From an uncultured Pseudovibrio sp. (lineage in GTDB: Bacteria; Pseudomonadota; Alphaproteobacteria; Rhizobiales; Stappiaceae), in contig CANMBS010000008.1 of the NCBI GenBank assembly GCA_947496145.1, positions 101,368-165,367 on the forward strand: 64,000 nt of DNA. Direction: 5' to 3'. The notes beneath the pieces are model-generated. The model had not been told where the DNA came from and ran no database searches. It saw nothing but the letters and a program-made list of their open reading frames with translations. This document shows, in pieces, positions 25,897 to 34,122 of this stretch (its first letter is position 1; each line of letters begins with the position of its first letter). A program made the translations under genes and the position numbers.

Positions 25897-26766
25897 ATGG
25901 ATTATATTCTGGGCATTGATGGCGGCGGCTCCAGATGCCGTGCTGCAATTGCAACAGCAGATGGACGATTGCTGGGGCGGGGAAAAGCTGGAACTGCCAA
26001 CATATACAACGCCCCGGCAGAAAGCCTCAGCTCCATTCTCCATGCTGCAAAAGAAGCCTGCAACGATGCTGGCCTGACCCATGAAGCTCTGCACCACACT
26101 TTCGCTGTCCTCGGACTAGCCGGCGCAAACGCACTTGAAAATCCCAATCATCTGGCAACAAACTTACCCTTCGCAGCAGTTCAGGTGGTTTCTGACAGCC
26201 TTATCGCACTGGAAGGCGCACATGGGTCAGAAGATGGCGTCATCGGCATATTGGGAACAGGCTCCCGGTTCATGGCAAGAAAAGGCATCAAGCACTCTTA
26301 TCTGGGCGGCTGGGGATTCCACTGTGGCGATCAGGGCAGCGGTGCCAAAATGGGAGAGCGTGCACTGGAAGAAGCATTGCTTGCCCATGATGGCTTGCGC
26401 AACCTGTGCCCGCTCACCGAGCATCTCCTCAGCCAGTTTGACGATGACCCGAGAAAGCTCGCAGAATTCGCCCGCGCAGCAACCCCAAAGGACTTTGGCG
26501 AGTTCATGCCCATCATCCTCATCTACGCCAAGCAACAAAGCAGCCTTGCCCTCGATATTGTAGAGGAAGGCACCACCTACGTGGCCTCTGCCCTGCGCCT
26601 GCTCAGTGACGATGGCAAACTGCCCATTGCCCTGATGGGTGGCCTGAGCCATGCCTATGATGCCTTTTTGCCGCAAGACCTGAAGCAATTCATCATCCCG
26701 GCAAAGAACGATGCACTACGCGGCGCACTGACAATAGCTGAACGCGAAAACGCACAATACACCTGA
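25897..26766 (+). CDS. BadF/BcrA-type ATPase, N-acetylglucosamine kinase-like
   Basis: 289 residues of the ASKHA kinase fold. The N-terminal phosphate-1 loop is GIDGGGSRCRAAIA, with VVSDSLIALEGAH as the catalytic-Asp region and GVIGILGTGSRF as phosphate-2. GGWGFHCGDQGSGAKMGERAL is typical of GlcNAc or glucosamine kinases in this family. It could phosphorylate amino sugars released from chitin or cell wall. It stands alone 217 bp after arsH and converges with the curli cluster. The exact sugar is not determined by sequence. Confidence 0.8.
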   Translation: MDYILGIDGGGSRCRAAIATADGRLLGRGKAGTANIYNAPAESLSSILHAAKEACNDAGLTHEALHHTFAVLGLAGANALENPNHLATNLPFAAVQVVSDSLIALEGAHGSEDGVIGILGTGSRFMARKGIKHSYLGGWGFHCGDQGSGAKMGERALEEALLAHDGLRNLCPLTEHLLSQFDDDPRKLAEFARAATPKDFGEFMPIILIYAKQQSSLALDIVEEGTTYVASALRLLSDDGKLPIALMGGLSHAYDAFLPQDLKQFIIPAKNDALRGALTIAERENAQYT

Positions 26767-26818
26767 CCGGACTGGCCTGCGCACCTCACTATTCTGCTCA
26801 CATAGTGCAAAGCAAACC

Positions 26819-27457
26819 TTATTGCTGATGCACCGTGATTGTGTTGTGGGGTGCATCTACAATAAGCATATTTCCATCAGTCCAGCCTTCACCCGGAGCC
26901 GCTGCCCCTAGATTTTGCGTCTTAAGCCCATTACCGCGCTGAGTATAAAGCACTTTCGTGCCATTACTCGTCACCGCAAGGCCAGCATCATTATTGTTTC
27001 CAAGCTGCCACAAAGTCCCCTTCGCATTGTCGCCAGAGATAACCAGTCGGCCCACATTCCCATTACCGTTCTGCAATAGGTTACCCGTTGACTGATTACC
27101 GGAAATCTCAATAGAGGCATCATTCCCGCTGCCTGTCCCAGCACCCGCCTGCATTCCTGCGCTCACAGTAAAAATCGCAATATCATCAGCAACATCCAGC
27201 AGTTTCTTTGGAGCATTAAACAAGTCACCAACTTTCCATGCCCCAATAAGAACACCCTGCGCTGTTTCAGCAAGGCCGAACTCCCCTCCCTGAAGAATTG
27301 AAGCATCACTGTTATGCCCGCTTTGCGTCACCTGAGCATGATGGCCATCCCCAACTTGCCGGATAAGAGCAGAGTTAAAGCTATCAGCACAAACAGCTGA
27401 CAGCAGCATAAGATTAATCAGCATAAAACCTGCAAGTTTTCTAAACATATCCATCAC
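26819..27457 (-). CDS. curlin-repeat protein (third curli subunit-like gene)
   Basis: 212 residues with an N-terminal signal peptide (MLINLMLLSAVCADSFN). Curlin-type repeats of the Q-x-G-x-x-N kind flank a non-repeat middle: VGDGHHAQVTQSGHNSDASI, then GNQSTGNLLQNGNGNVGRLV, LWQLGNNNDAGL and YTQRGNGLKT. It probably enters the curli fibre or caps or anchors it. It is the last gene of the leftward cluster, 30 bp after the CsgB-like gene. Which of the two short curlin proteins is the nucleator cannot be told. Confidence 0.78.
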   Translation of the reverse strand: MMDMFRKLAGFMLINLMLLSAVCADSFNSALIRQVGDGHHAQVTQSGHNSDASILQGGEFGLAETAQGVLIGAWKVGDLFNAPKKLLDVADDIAIFTVSAGMQAGAGTGSGNDASIEISGNQSTGNLLQNGNGNVGRLVISGDNAKGTLWQLGNNNDAGLAVTSNGTKVLYTQRGNGLKTQNLGAAAPGEGWTDGNMLIVDAPHNTITVHQQ

Positions 27458-27487
27458 CCGAACCCGGAGCGATGAGCCGTTAACTGG

Positions 27488-28012
27488 CTATTGCCCCTGC
27501 ATAATACTCAAAGAATTCTCATTTCCGATTTGATCGAAGCGGGCCCGGTTGCCATGTCCAAACTGCCCCACCAATGCATTATTGCCATCTCCATAAGCTC
27601 TGCCGGTTACAGAGTTACCATAGCCGTATTGGATAAAACCAAACCCGTTCCTGGTACCCTGCGCTTCATAAATGATTGTGTTCCCAGCACCAATAATCAG
27701 CCCTTGTCCTGCAACCGGAGAATTGGGCACCCCACTCGCAATCTCTGGCATAACCGGAATAATCAGCGCGGCATAACTGTCCTCAAGCCCCTTAAGGCTG
27801 ATCTGGTTTCCTTCGTAATCCATAACCTGCGGAATACTGCCAGTGATAACTCTTGCGCTCTGCCCCTCCAGAGGCTGAAGCCTGGAAGACCCAAATCTGT
27901 TTTCATTCACATCAACTTGCGGAATAACCGCAGTCTCTTGTGCACTCGCACCGCAAACGCCTCCAGCAATCATCAAGCAGCTGCTTAGGAAACCAACACG
28001 CAAAAACAACAA
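27488..28012 (-). CDS. curlin-repeat protein, CsgB-like
   Basis: 174 residues. A signal peptide (FLSSCLMIAGGVCGASAQ) precedes about 85 non-repetitive residues, then three to four curlin repeats fill the C-terminus: YEAQGTRNGFGFIQYGYGNS, then GDGNNALVGQFGHGNRARFD and QIGNENSLSIMQGQ. A short repeat block could nucleate the main subunit, as CsgB does, but the long unique N-terminus is unlike E. coli CsgB. It is separated from the large curlin gene by an intrinsic terminator, so expression may depend on read-through. Confidence 0.75.
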   Translation of the reverse strand: MLFLRVGFLSSCLMIAGGVCGASAQETAVIPQVDVNENRFGSSRLQPLEGQSARVITGSIPQVMDYEGNQISLKGLEDSYAALIIPVMPEIASGVPNSPVAGQGLIIGAGNTIIYEAQGTRNGFGFIQYGYGNSVTGRAYGDGNNALVGQFGHGNRARFDQIGNENSLSIMQGQ

Positions 28013-28100
28013 GGCTCTGCTCCGGAACTGGAAAAAACCAACTCCATCGCATCACAGTCTCATCAATTTTTTCTGGAACCAGTCATTAAAACTGAAAAGA

Positions 28101-28120
28101 CCCCGGCCCGAAGGCCGGGG
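28101..28120 (-). terminator. Terminator after the large curlin gene
   Basis: CCCCGGCC/GGCCGGGG stem with CGAA loop, 8 bp past the stop codon. On the minus strand it is followed by TCTTTTCAGTTTT. It lies inside the curli gene cluster and may lower expression of the two downstream curlin genes relative to the major one. Confidence 0.75.
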
Positions 28121-28128
28121 AAAGCTGA

Positions 28129-29469
28129 TTAGAACAAGCTGTCTCCGAATGAAGGCAGCGCAAGATCGCCACCCTGAGAGATGACAGAGCTGTTACCATT
28201 ACCAGTTTGCGCAACATCGATATTATTCATGTTGCCCTTTTGTGTCGCATGGAGCTTGTTGCCATCACCATTAACAACAATCTGGGTCATGTTGCTGCCG
28301 CCCTTCTGATGCACTTTCTGGCGGTTATCATCACCGGTCAGCAACGAGACCAACATGTTATTGTCACCATCCTGAAGATAATACAGCCTGTTATTGCTGC
28401 CAGTATTGGTGGCACCAGACATGTCGACCACGTTATTGTCACCACCCTTCTGGTGAATGCGCATCAGGTTATTGTCACCAGACAAATTGGCAGAAATGAT
28501 ATTGGTGGATGTATCCTGCTTGAACTCAAAGAGTGAGTCATGTCCTGATCCCGTAAGATCGATGAAGTTGCCGAAGCCTTTCTGGTAGGTACGGAACCGA
28601 TTACCATCACCTGTATCAAAGCGGATATCAGCCCATTGGCTCATACCACGTTGCTCAACCTCAGCCTGGTTGGCATCACCATCAAGTTCAACCCTCGCAT
28701 AAGATGCATCGCTCTTTTGCTCAATCAGAACTTTGTTGTCTTTCCCGATCGAGCTGGCACGGAAGTTATTGTCATTTCCATGTTGCGTTACACGGGTTGT
28801 GTTTCCGGAACCGATTTGAATCAGTTGCCCGCCATGTTGGCTGGGAACAATATAAGGTGTTGCCAAAGCACCTACCGGGATTGGATCGGCAACACGCGGA
28901 GGAACGCCATTGATGTTTGCTCCGTTACGGTTCCCTTTTTGATCGATAACCGCAAGGTTCCTGTCGCCGCTGTCAATTGGCCCTGCCAGATTATTATGCT
29001 GGTGGACAGTGCCAACCACATTTCGCTCACCGCCCCTTTGTGTAATTTTCGTTCTGTTGGCTTTGTGATTACCCGTTTGTGCAATGCCTGGCTCAGTTGT
29101 CTGTATGACATTCCAGACACGCTGATCAGGGTAAGGATTGGTTACACCAGCTCCCCCGGGACCTTTCTGCTCAACTTTTAAGGAACTGAAATTTCCGTTT
29201 TGGCGCACACGCTTCACCATATCAGATCCGTTCTGATCAATAACAATACGGTTCTTCGTTCCATTTTGCTCCAGCACGGCATTAAAGTCTGGTGCAGACC
29301 ATTGACTACCTGCAATGTTGTTATCGCCACTTTGTGTAATGACAGCCGAGTTACCATACACAGACCCACTACTGGATTGTTGCAGGTAAACATTATTGGA
29401 GTCGCCTGCATGTGCAGCGGCAATTGAAAGCGCCAGAGCTGAACATGACAAAATAAGAATTTGCTTCAT
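28129..29469 (-). CDS. large curlin-repeat protein, major curli subunit-like (CsgA-like)
   Basis: 446 residues, about three times the E. coli CsgA length. A signal peptide (ILILSCSALALSIAAAHA) is followed almost wholly by curlin-like units with Q-x-G-x-x-N spacing, e.g. ITQSGDNNIAG, LEQNGTKNRIVIDQNG, VTQHGNDNNF, IHQKGGDNNVV, VHQKGGSNMTQ and ATQKGNMNNIDVAQTGNGNS. I count roughly twenty units by eye. Stacked strand-loop-strand units would form an extracellular amyloid. It would be exported unfolded through CsgG. It is the first of three curlin genes. Confidence 0.85.
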   Translation of the reverse strand: MKQILILSCSALALSIAAAHAGDSNNVYLQQSSSGSVYGNSAVITQSGDNNIAGSQWSAPDFNAVLEQNGTKNRIVIDQNGSDMVKRVRQNGNFSSLKVEQKGPGGAGVTNPYPDQRVWNVIQTTEPGIAQTGNHKANRTKITQRGGERNVVGTVHQHNNLAGPIDSGDRNLAVIDQKGNRNGANINGVPPRVADPIPVGALATPYIVPSQHGGQLIQIGSGNTTRVTQHGNDNNFRASSIGKDNKVLIEQKSDASYARVELDGDANQAEVEQRGMSQWADIRFDTGDGNRFRTYQKGFGNFIDLTGSGHDSLFEFKQDTSTNIISANLSGDNNLMRIHQKGGDNNVVDMSGATNTGSNNRLYYLQDGDNNMLVSLLTGDDNRQKVHQKGGSNMTQIVVNGDGNKLHATQKGNMNNIDVAQTGNGNSSVISQGGDLALPSFGDSLF

Positions 29470-29546
29470 AATTATGAACCTTCACCTATAATAGTTCTGG
29501 TGAGCAAAGGCGATTGCACGCAATCAAACTTGCTCCGTTGCGACAT

Positions 29547-29582
29547 GAGGGTGTGTGAGTTTTTGCGAGGTCGCACACCCTC
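29547..29582. promoter_or_regulatory. Hairpin in the csgG-curlin intergenic region
   Basis: GAGGGTGTG/CACACCCTC, a 9-bp stem with a roughly 18-nt loop, within the 250-bp gap before the large curlin gene. No U-tract follows on either strand, so it is more likely an mRNA structure or binding site than a terminator. Confidence 0.4.
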
Positions 29583-29719
29583 TATTACCGTTTTTACGGT
29601 AACTGAGTTCTCTTGCCCAAGTTTCTCATAGCCTCTGAATTTCAATGGCTTAGACAAATCAAAGATCAAAAGGAAAAATCTGGATGTTGTTCTAGGACTG
29701 CTGAACATTTTGCAACATC

Positions 29720-30670
29720 CTAAGATTTCTTATTCGCCCACAGGTTTGACCGCGCCAGTGGAACACTGCCCCGATAAGGACCCGTATTCGATGGGGGGCG
29801 AGCTCTTTTTGTCTTTACACGCTGAGTGACCTGTGCCTTCTCGGATGTGTATTCCTTATACAAAGCATTGGCTTGAGCCGGGTTTTCAAAACTCCAGGCT
29901 CCAACCCGCGCCCCTTCCATCACGATGGAATAAACCGCCTTTTCGATTGCCTGCTGTACCGCCAGCGTCACAGGTTCATTTTTCGTAATCCCTGCTTCTG
30001 CTTCAAGAATTTCATCTAAAGCGATGTATCGAAAAGCCCCGCCTTTCAGGCCGATCGAGACGATAGACTTCTGCACCATCACATTGGCCATAACTTCACC
30101 AGTGCGAGTGCTTACTGCACGCAGTGAAACCGTCACATCATCCTGCCGATAATCCGCGTTCCCGCCGATCCCGAGATATCTGGCACCAGCTCCACCTGTA
30201 CGGGTGTTACTGTCGTACCCAACAATGCCGCCCTCAAAAATCACACCAGCATAAAGCAGCGGCGGCAGAACCTCCGGGTCAACCTTTTCTTCGCCCAGAT
30301 AAATCTTGCGGATCTGTGTCACAATCTGCCGTTCTTTCAGCAGCGCATCCAGATTGCCTCGCTCCACCACGCGGAACCACTTGCGATCCCCTGCATCCTG
30401 AAGCGCACGCACCAGCATCGTATCCGCCCCTTGTGTTACGGAACGCGAGAGCGTCTGGACCTTGTCGGAAGGCTTATATTGCCCTGTCAAATCCTGGTAA
30501 TTATAAACTGCGGCGTAAATCGGCTGCTTTGGCCCCGGCAACTTCTTCAGTTTATTTGCCTGTATAGAAACCGTTGCAAGCTGCGGTCCCGGGCTGAACG
30601 CCATGCGTGTCACCGGCCCGCAGGCAGATAACGACAACGCCATGGCGAGAATAAGTGATGTCTTCATCAT
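29720..30670 (-). CDS. csgG: curli secretion channel lipoprotein CsgG
   Basis: 316 residues. The lipobox LSACGP places the lipidated Cys at residue 17. Conserved CsgG segments follow: KLPGPKQPIYAAVYNYQDLT, GQYKPSDKVQTLSRSVTQGA, WFRVVERGNLDALLKERQIV and FEGGIVGYDSNTRTGGAGAR. CsgG forms the nonameric outer-membrane pore for curlin subunits. The C-terminal 45 residues are basic and Arg/Lys-rich, longer than in E. coli. It lies 15 bp after csgF. No csgE is seen in the cluster. Confidence 0.93.
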   Translation of the reverse strand: MMKTSLILAMALSLSACGPVTRMAFSPGPQLATVSIQANKLKKLPGPKQPIYAAVYNYQDLTGQYKPSDKVQTLSRSVTQGADTMLVRALQDAGDRKWFRVVERGNLDALLKERQIVTQIRKIYLGEEKVDPEVLPPLLYAGVIFEGGIVGYDSNTRTGGAGARYLGIGGNADYRQDDVTVSLRAVSTRTGEVMANVMVQKSIVSIGLKGGAFRYIALDEILEAEAGITKNEPVTLAVQQAIEKAVYSIVMEGARVGAWSFENPAQANALYKEYTSEKAQVTQRVKTKRARPPSNTGPYRGSVPLARSNLWANKKS

Positions 30671-30685
30671 ATCAATACCTTGGCA

Positions 30686-31162
30686 TTAATTTATAGGAGT
30701 ATCAGTCTGTAGAACCGGAACCGTAATATCGGTAATGGCACCTGTACTTTCATCAATAATTTGCAGTTGGATAGATGTGGTACCGCGCACAAACGAAACC
30801 TTCTGATCACCAAAACTGACAGTGCCAGTAGGAGGCGCAGTCTCCCCCTCCTTCGGAAAGATCGCAGACGCAACCTGATCAGCCAAAGAGTAAATCAGCC
30901 GATTTTGCAGTTGACGAACAAACAGATCTGCAAGGCCATCCTGCGAACCATCAATATCCGCACCTCCGCCAGAACCGTTTGACCCCTTATTGCGGATTGT
31001 TGCTGTTTTCTGCGCATTTGCCGTTGCAAAAAGATGAGATGTATTCGAAGAGTATCCCCCAAAACTCGGATTAACTGGCTGATAAATCAATTGTTGAGCG
31101 TAAGCCGAGCCAGCACTGAGTGCACACCCCAGCATAAGCCCGAGAGCAAATCTATGTCTCAT
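30686..31162 (-). CDS. csgF: curli assembly protein CsgF
   Basis: 158 residues. A signal peptide ending SAYAQQ exposes the mature N-terminus LIYQPVNPSFGGYSSN, which is the CsgG-binding signature of CsgF (usual form VYQPVNPSFGG). The C-terminal beta region VSFGDQKVSFVRGTTSIQLQ and DESTGAITDITVP also matches. CsgF sits in the CsgG pore and couples secretion to nucleation. It is the first gene of the leftward cluster, with an AGGGG ribosome site 5 bp before the ATG. Confidence 0.92.
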   Translation of the reverse strand: MRHRFALGLMLGCALSAGSAYAQQLIYQPVNPSFGGYSSNTSHLFATANAQKTATIRNKGSNGSGGGADIDGSQDGLADLFVRQLQNRLIYSLADQVASAIFPKEGETAPPTGTVSFGDQKVSFVRGTTSIQLQIIDESTGAITDITVPVLQTDTPIN

Positions 31163-31467
31163 AGCAACCCCTAACTGTAAGATAGCTTCACGATAAATCT
31201 GAGAAATAATGTGTCTGATCTGTCGAAGTAGCTTTGGTATATTCTGGGATTACTATTGTGTCATCTCTCAACATATTGAGTTATTAGTTTCATTTACCGA
31301 GGTAAGAACCAAGAAATTACTACAGGTAAATATCTACAGTAAAATATACTGTATAAATACATGCAATCAGTTTTAAGAAAGAAAATTTACATAGTAAAAT
31401 ACATAAGCGTGCATGCAGCTGACACCTGCAATTACACTTTATCAATGAAGACAGTATTTTGGGAAGG
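31163..31467. other. AT-rich region upstream of csgF
   Basis: About 300 bp of AT-rich DNA that should hold the csgF promoter and controlling sites. No CsgD-like regulator gene is adjacent. No clear dyad was recognised. Confidence 0.4.
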
Positions 31468-31544
31468 TGGTAGGCCCGGAGGGACTTGAACCCCCAACCA
31501 GTCCGTTATGAGCGGACGGCTCTAACCAGTTGAGCTACAGGCCC
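31468..31544 (-). tRNA. tRNA with CAU anticodon (Ile2 or elongator Met)
   Basis: 77 nt on the minus strand including an encoded CCA (31468-31470). The acceptor stem begins GGGCCTG and pairs with CGGGCCT, with a G1-U72 wobble. The D-arm is AGCTCAACTGGTTAGAGC. The anticodon stem GTCCG/CGGAC encloses CTCATAA, giving anticodon CAU. The T-arm is GGGGG-TTCAAGT-CCCTC. It is not initiator tRNA, since the start lacks the fMet acceptor features. Ile2 (lysidine-modified) is my slight preference, but elongator Met cannot be ruled out by eye. Confidence 0.9.
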
Positions 31545-31751
31545 TTACCGAAGACAGGTTCTACACCATCAACCAGCACTGAGTAAATTGTTTATAGGTC
31601 CGATACATACAGTTCCTGTTGAAACTTGGGGATGTATCTTTTCCCCGTCAGATCATCGGTGCCCCTATCACTAAGCTTTATAAATACCTGAATTTAAGAG
31701 AGTATGGCGAAACTAACTAAGCCATTTACGGTATGATCTTTGGAGTGCAGC

Positions 31752-32834
31752 ATGCGCCAACCCCTTGTTAAGTTCACCGCCTCCTTAATTCTGCTGGTTA
31801 TTGTCGGCTGGTTGCTCTTCATCGGGCGCTCTCTCCTGATCCCCCTGATCATCGCGCTGGTGCTTTGGTACATCATCAACTCCATGTCCTCAGCACTGCG
31901 CCACATTCCGCTTCTGGGAACCTATCTCCCGCGCCCGCTCACAATATTGCTCGCACTGCTGGCGATCTTTTACGTCGTCGGCATCGTCTTCAATATTGTC
32001 TCAGTGAATCTGCAACAACTGGCCTTTGACGCTCCCACATATCAGGGGCGGCTGGATGAAGTCCTGCTCAAGCTGGCAAAACAGCTGAACATGGAAAAGA
32101 CCATTCAGCTCTCCGATATCTTTCCCAATTTCTCGCTGAGTGCGGCTCTCGGCACAGGCGCATCTGTGCTCACAAGCCTTGCAGGGTCCAGCTCGCTGGT
32201 CTTTATCTACGTGCTCTTTATGATCTTTGAAGCAGCAACATTTGATAAGAAGCTGACGGCCCTCTTTGAAAATTCAGGGCGCATCAAACTGGCTTTTGCT
32301 ATTCGCGAAGAAATCGGCAGGCGCATGCGTCATTATATGGGCATCAAAACGGCGGTGAGTCTGGTTACCGGAACACTCACCTATGCAATCACGATGGCAG
32401 CTGGCCTTCCCTATGCGGCGCTTTTTGGCTTCATTGCATTCCTGCTCAACTATATCCCCACAATCGGCTCGCTCATCGCGGTTGTCTTCCCCAGCCTGCT
32501 GTCGCTGGTTTACTTCGATACCCTGACCCCGTTCATTGCCATCACGCTTGGTCTTGGTGCAGTCCAGTTCACCCTTGGCAACCTCATTGAACCACGTCTG
32601 ATGGGCACACAGCTCAACATTTCTCCGCTGGTTATTATGATCTCCTTGAGCTTTTGGGGGGCACTATGGGGTGTCATCGGCATGGTCTTGTGCGTTCCGC
32701 TCGTGGTTTTGTGTATCATTATCTGCGCCCAGTTCCCCGCTTCCCGCCCCATAGCAATCCTGTTATCCGGCGATGGTAACGTGGGCGACCCGATAAATTT
32801 AGAGGATCAGAATCAAACCCGTGAATTGACATGA
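31752..32834 (+). CDS. AI-2E family transporter (PerM/TqsA family)
   Basis: 360 residues. The ATG at 31752 is preferred because GGAG lies 7 bp before it; a TTG is 12 bp upstream. Hydropathy shows about seven or eight membrane segments: two N-terminal ones (SLILLVIVGWLLFIGRSLL, IPLIIALVLWYII), a short soluble part, then the C-terminal set with the family signature FIAFLLNYIPTIGSLIA and GNLIEPRLMGTQLNISPLVI. The family includes TqsA (AI-2 export) and ion or drug exchangers, so substrate is open. Confidence 0.85.
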   Translation: MRQPLVKFTASLILLVIVGWLLFIGRSLLIPLIIALVLWYIINSMSSALRHIPLLGTYLPRPLTILLALLAIFYVVGIVFNIVSVNLQQLAFDAPTYQGRLDEVLLKLAKQLNMEKTIQLSDIFPNFSLSAALGTGASVLTSLAGSSSLVFIYVLFMIFEAATFDKKLTALFENSGRIKLAFAIREEIGRRMRHYMGIKTAVSLVTGTLTYAITMAAGLPYAALFGFIAFLLNYIPTIGSLIAVVFPSLLSLVYFDTLTPFIAITLGLGAVQFTLGNLIEPRLMGTQLNISPLVIMISLSFWGALWGVIGMVLCVPLVVLCIIICAQFPASRPIAILLSGDGNVGDPINLEDQNQTRELT

Positions 32835-32958
32835 TCACGCCTGAGAGCCGCCGCAATTGTAACTATAGATTGTACTCCTGATATTCGGCTGAGTATTGCA
32901 TGTAGGATATCCCGGCAGCAGGCATCAGTCCGCAACAACTTTGAAACTGGAGAATTTA

Positions 32959-33714
32959 ATGCAGAAAGAACAGAAGAAATTCCGTCTTCCAAGTATGAGC
33001 GCTCTTGCGATGGTTGGTCTCGTGGCCGCCGCTTTCATCGCCTCTACCAGCGTTCATGCCAGGGCTGAGGAACCCTCCGGCAAGATCACCATTTCCGGTT
33101 CAGGCTCCGTCCATGTGGCCCCGGATATGGCAACCCTTGTTTCCCGAGTGATTACACAGGGCGATGATGCAAAGTCCGCCTTGAAGGAAAACTCTGTCAC
33201 CATGCGCGCCATCTTAAAAGATGTTGAAGCAGCAGGTATCGACAAGAAGAACATCCAGACCACCGGTTTTGACATCTCTCCGATCTACGGCAATCGCAAT
33301 CTGAACGATGGCAAACACAAAGCTCCGCAGATTGTTGGTTATCGGGTACAAAACGGCATTCAGATCAACCTGAAAGACGTCTCCAGGCTCGGCACTACGC
33401 TCGACATGCTGGTACAGGGCGGCTCCAATGATGTGGGACAGGTCCGCTTTGGCGTTTCCAACCCGGAAAAGTACATTGATGAAGCCCGTGAGGCCGCAGT
33501 AAAAGACGCTCGCACCAAAGCGGAAACCTACGCGAAAGCAGCCGGTGTAACCCTTGGCAAGGTGCTCAGCATCTCCGAAGCAGGTTACAACCCAAATCCA
33601 TACCCGGAAATGATGATGATGAGAGCTGCGAAGATGGACAGCGCCCCGCCAATTGCTGAAGGCCAGCAGACGCTTTCTTCATCAGTCACAATAACCTACG
33701 AACTTGTGCAATAA
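32959..33714 (+). CDS. SIMPL domain-containing (DUF541) exported protein
   Basis: 251 residues; ATG at 32959 has a GGAG ribosome site (CTGGAGAATTTAATG). A signal peptide (MSALAMVGLVAAAFIASTSV) ends near HARAEE. The mature protein shows the SIMPL family pattern: ITISGSGSVHVAPDMATLVS, KKNIQTTGFDISPIYGNRN, YRVQNGIQINLKD and ARTKAETYAKAAGVTLGKVL, ending SSSVTITYELVQ. Periplasmic, related to oxidative-stress protein YggE. It follows the permease gene and has its own terminator. Confidence 0.9.
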   Translation: MQKEQKKFRLPSMSALAMVGLVAAAFIASTSVHARAEEPSGKITISGSGSVHVAPDMATLVSRVITQGDDAKSALKENSVTMRAILKDVEAAGIDKKNIQTTGFDISPIYGNRNLNDGKHKAPQIVGYRVQNGIQINLKDVSRLGTTLDMLVQGGSNDVGQVRFGVSNPEKYIDEAREAAVKDARTKAETYAKAAGVTLGKVLSISEAGYNPNPYPEMMMMRAAKMDSAPPIAEGQQTLSSSVTITYELVQ

Positions 33715-33742
33715 ACACAAGCCTCTGACATCAAACTCAAAG

Positions 33743-33767
33743 CCCCGCCCCAAGCGGGGTTTTCTTT
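33743..33767 (+). terminator. Rho-independent terminator after the SIMPL gene
   Basis: CCCCGC/GCGGGG stem with CCCAA loop followed by TTTTCTTT, 28 bp past the stop codon. Confidence 0.9.
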
Positions 33768-34122
33768 GTGCTTCTCCCTGCCGCATACTGCAAACCCGCA
33801 GGTGTTGATTTATTCCGCGACATACGGCTTAATCACAGCAAACATTGCCAGAACAACTGATTTCAGCACAAGCCCCGCCAACGCCTCGCACCAAACCACG
33901 CCTCTCAAACAACCCTGACTTTTCTTCTGAAAAAAGGGCCTCCTCGTGCCAGTAAAAAGCTAAGCCTGCGAAACATCAGGAACAATCCGCTAATTCATGC
34001 GGGGCCGATTTACAGCACCTTTTTTGAATAAGCCAATCGACCATCTAATCTGATAAAAAAACATTTTACTTATTAAATATATCAAATTAAGAAACTAATA
34101 TATTTCCAAATAGGTGATACTT
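33768..34122. other. Intergenic region before the MFS gene
   Basis: About 355 bp, becoming strongly AT-rich from 34030. No ORF, dyad or hairpin was recognised. It presumably holds the MFS promoter. Confidence 0.4.

Noticed and set aside
29472..29708. 78-codon leftward frame between csgG and the large curlin gene
   Set aside because: It fills the promoter and hairpin region, and composition is not protein-like.
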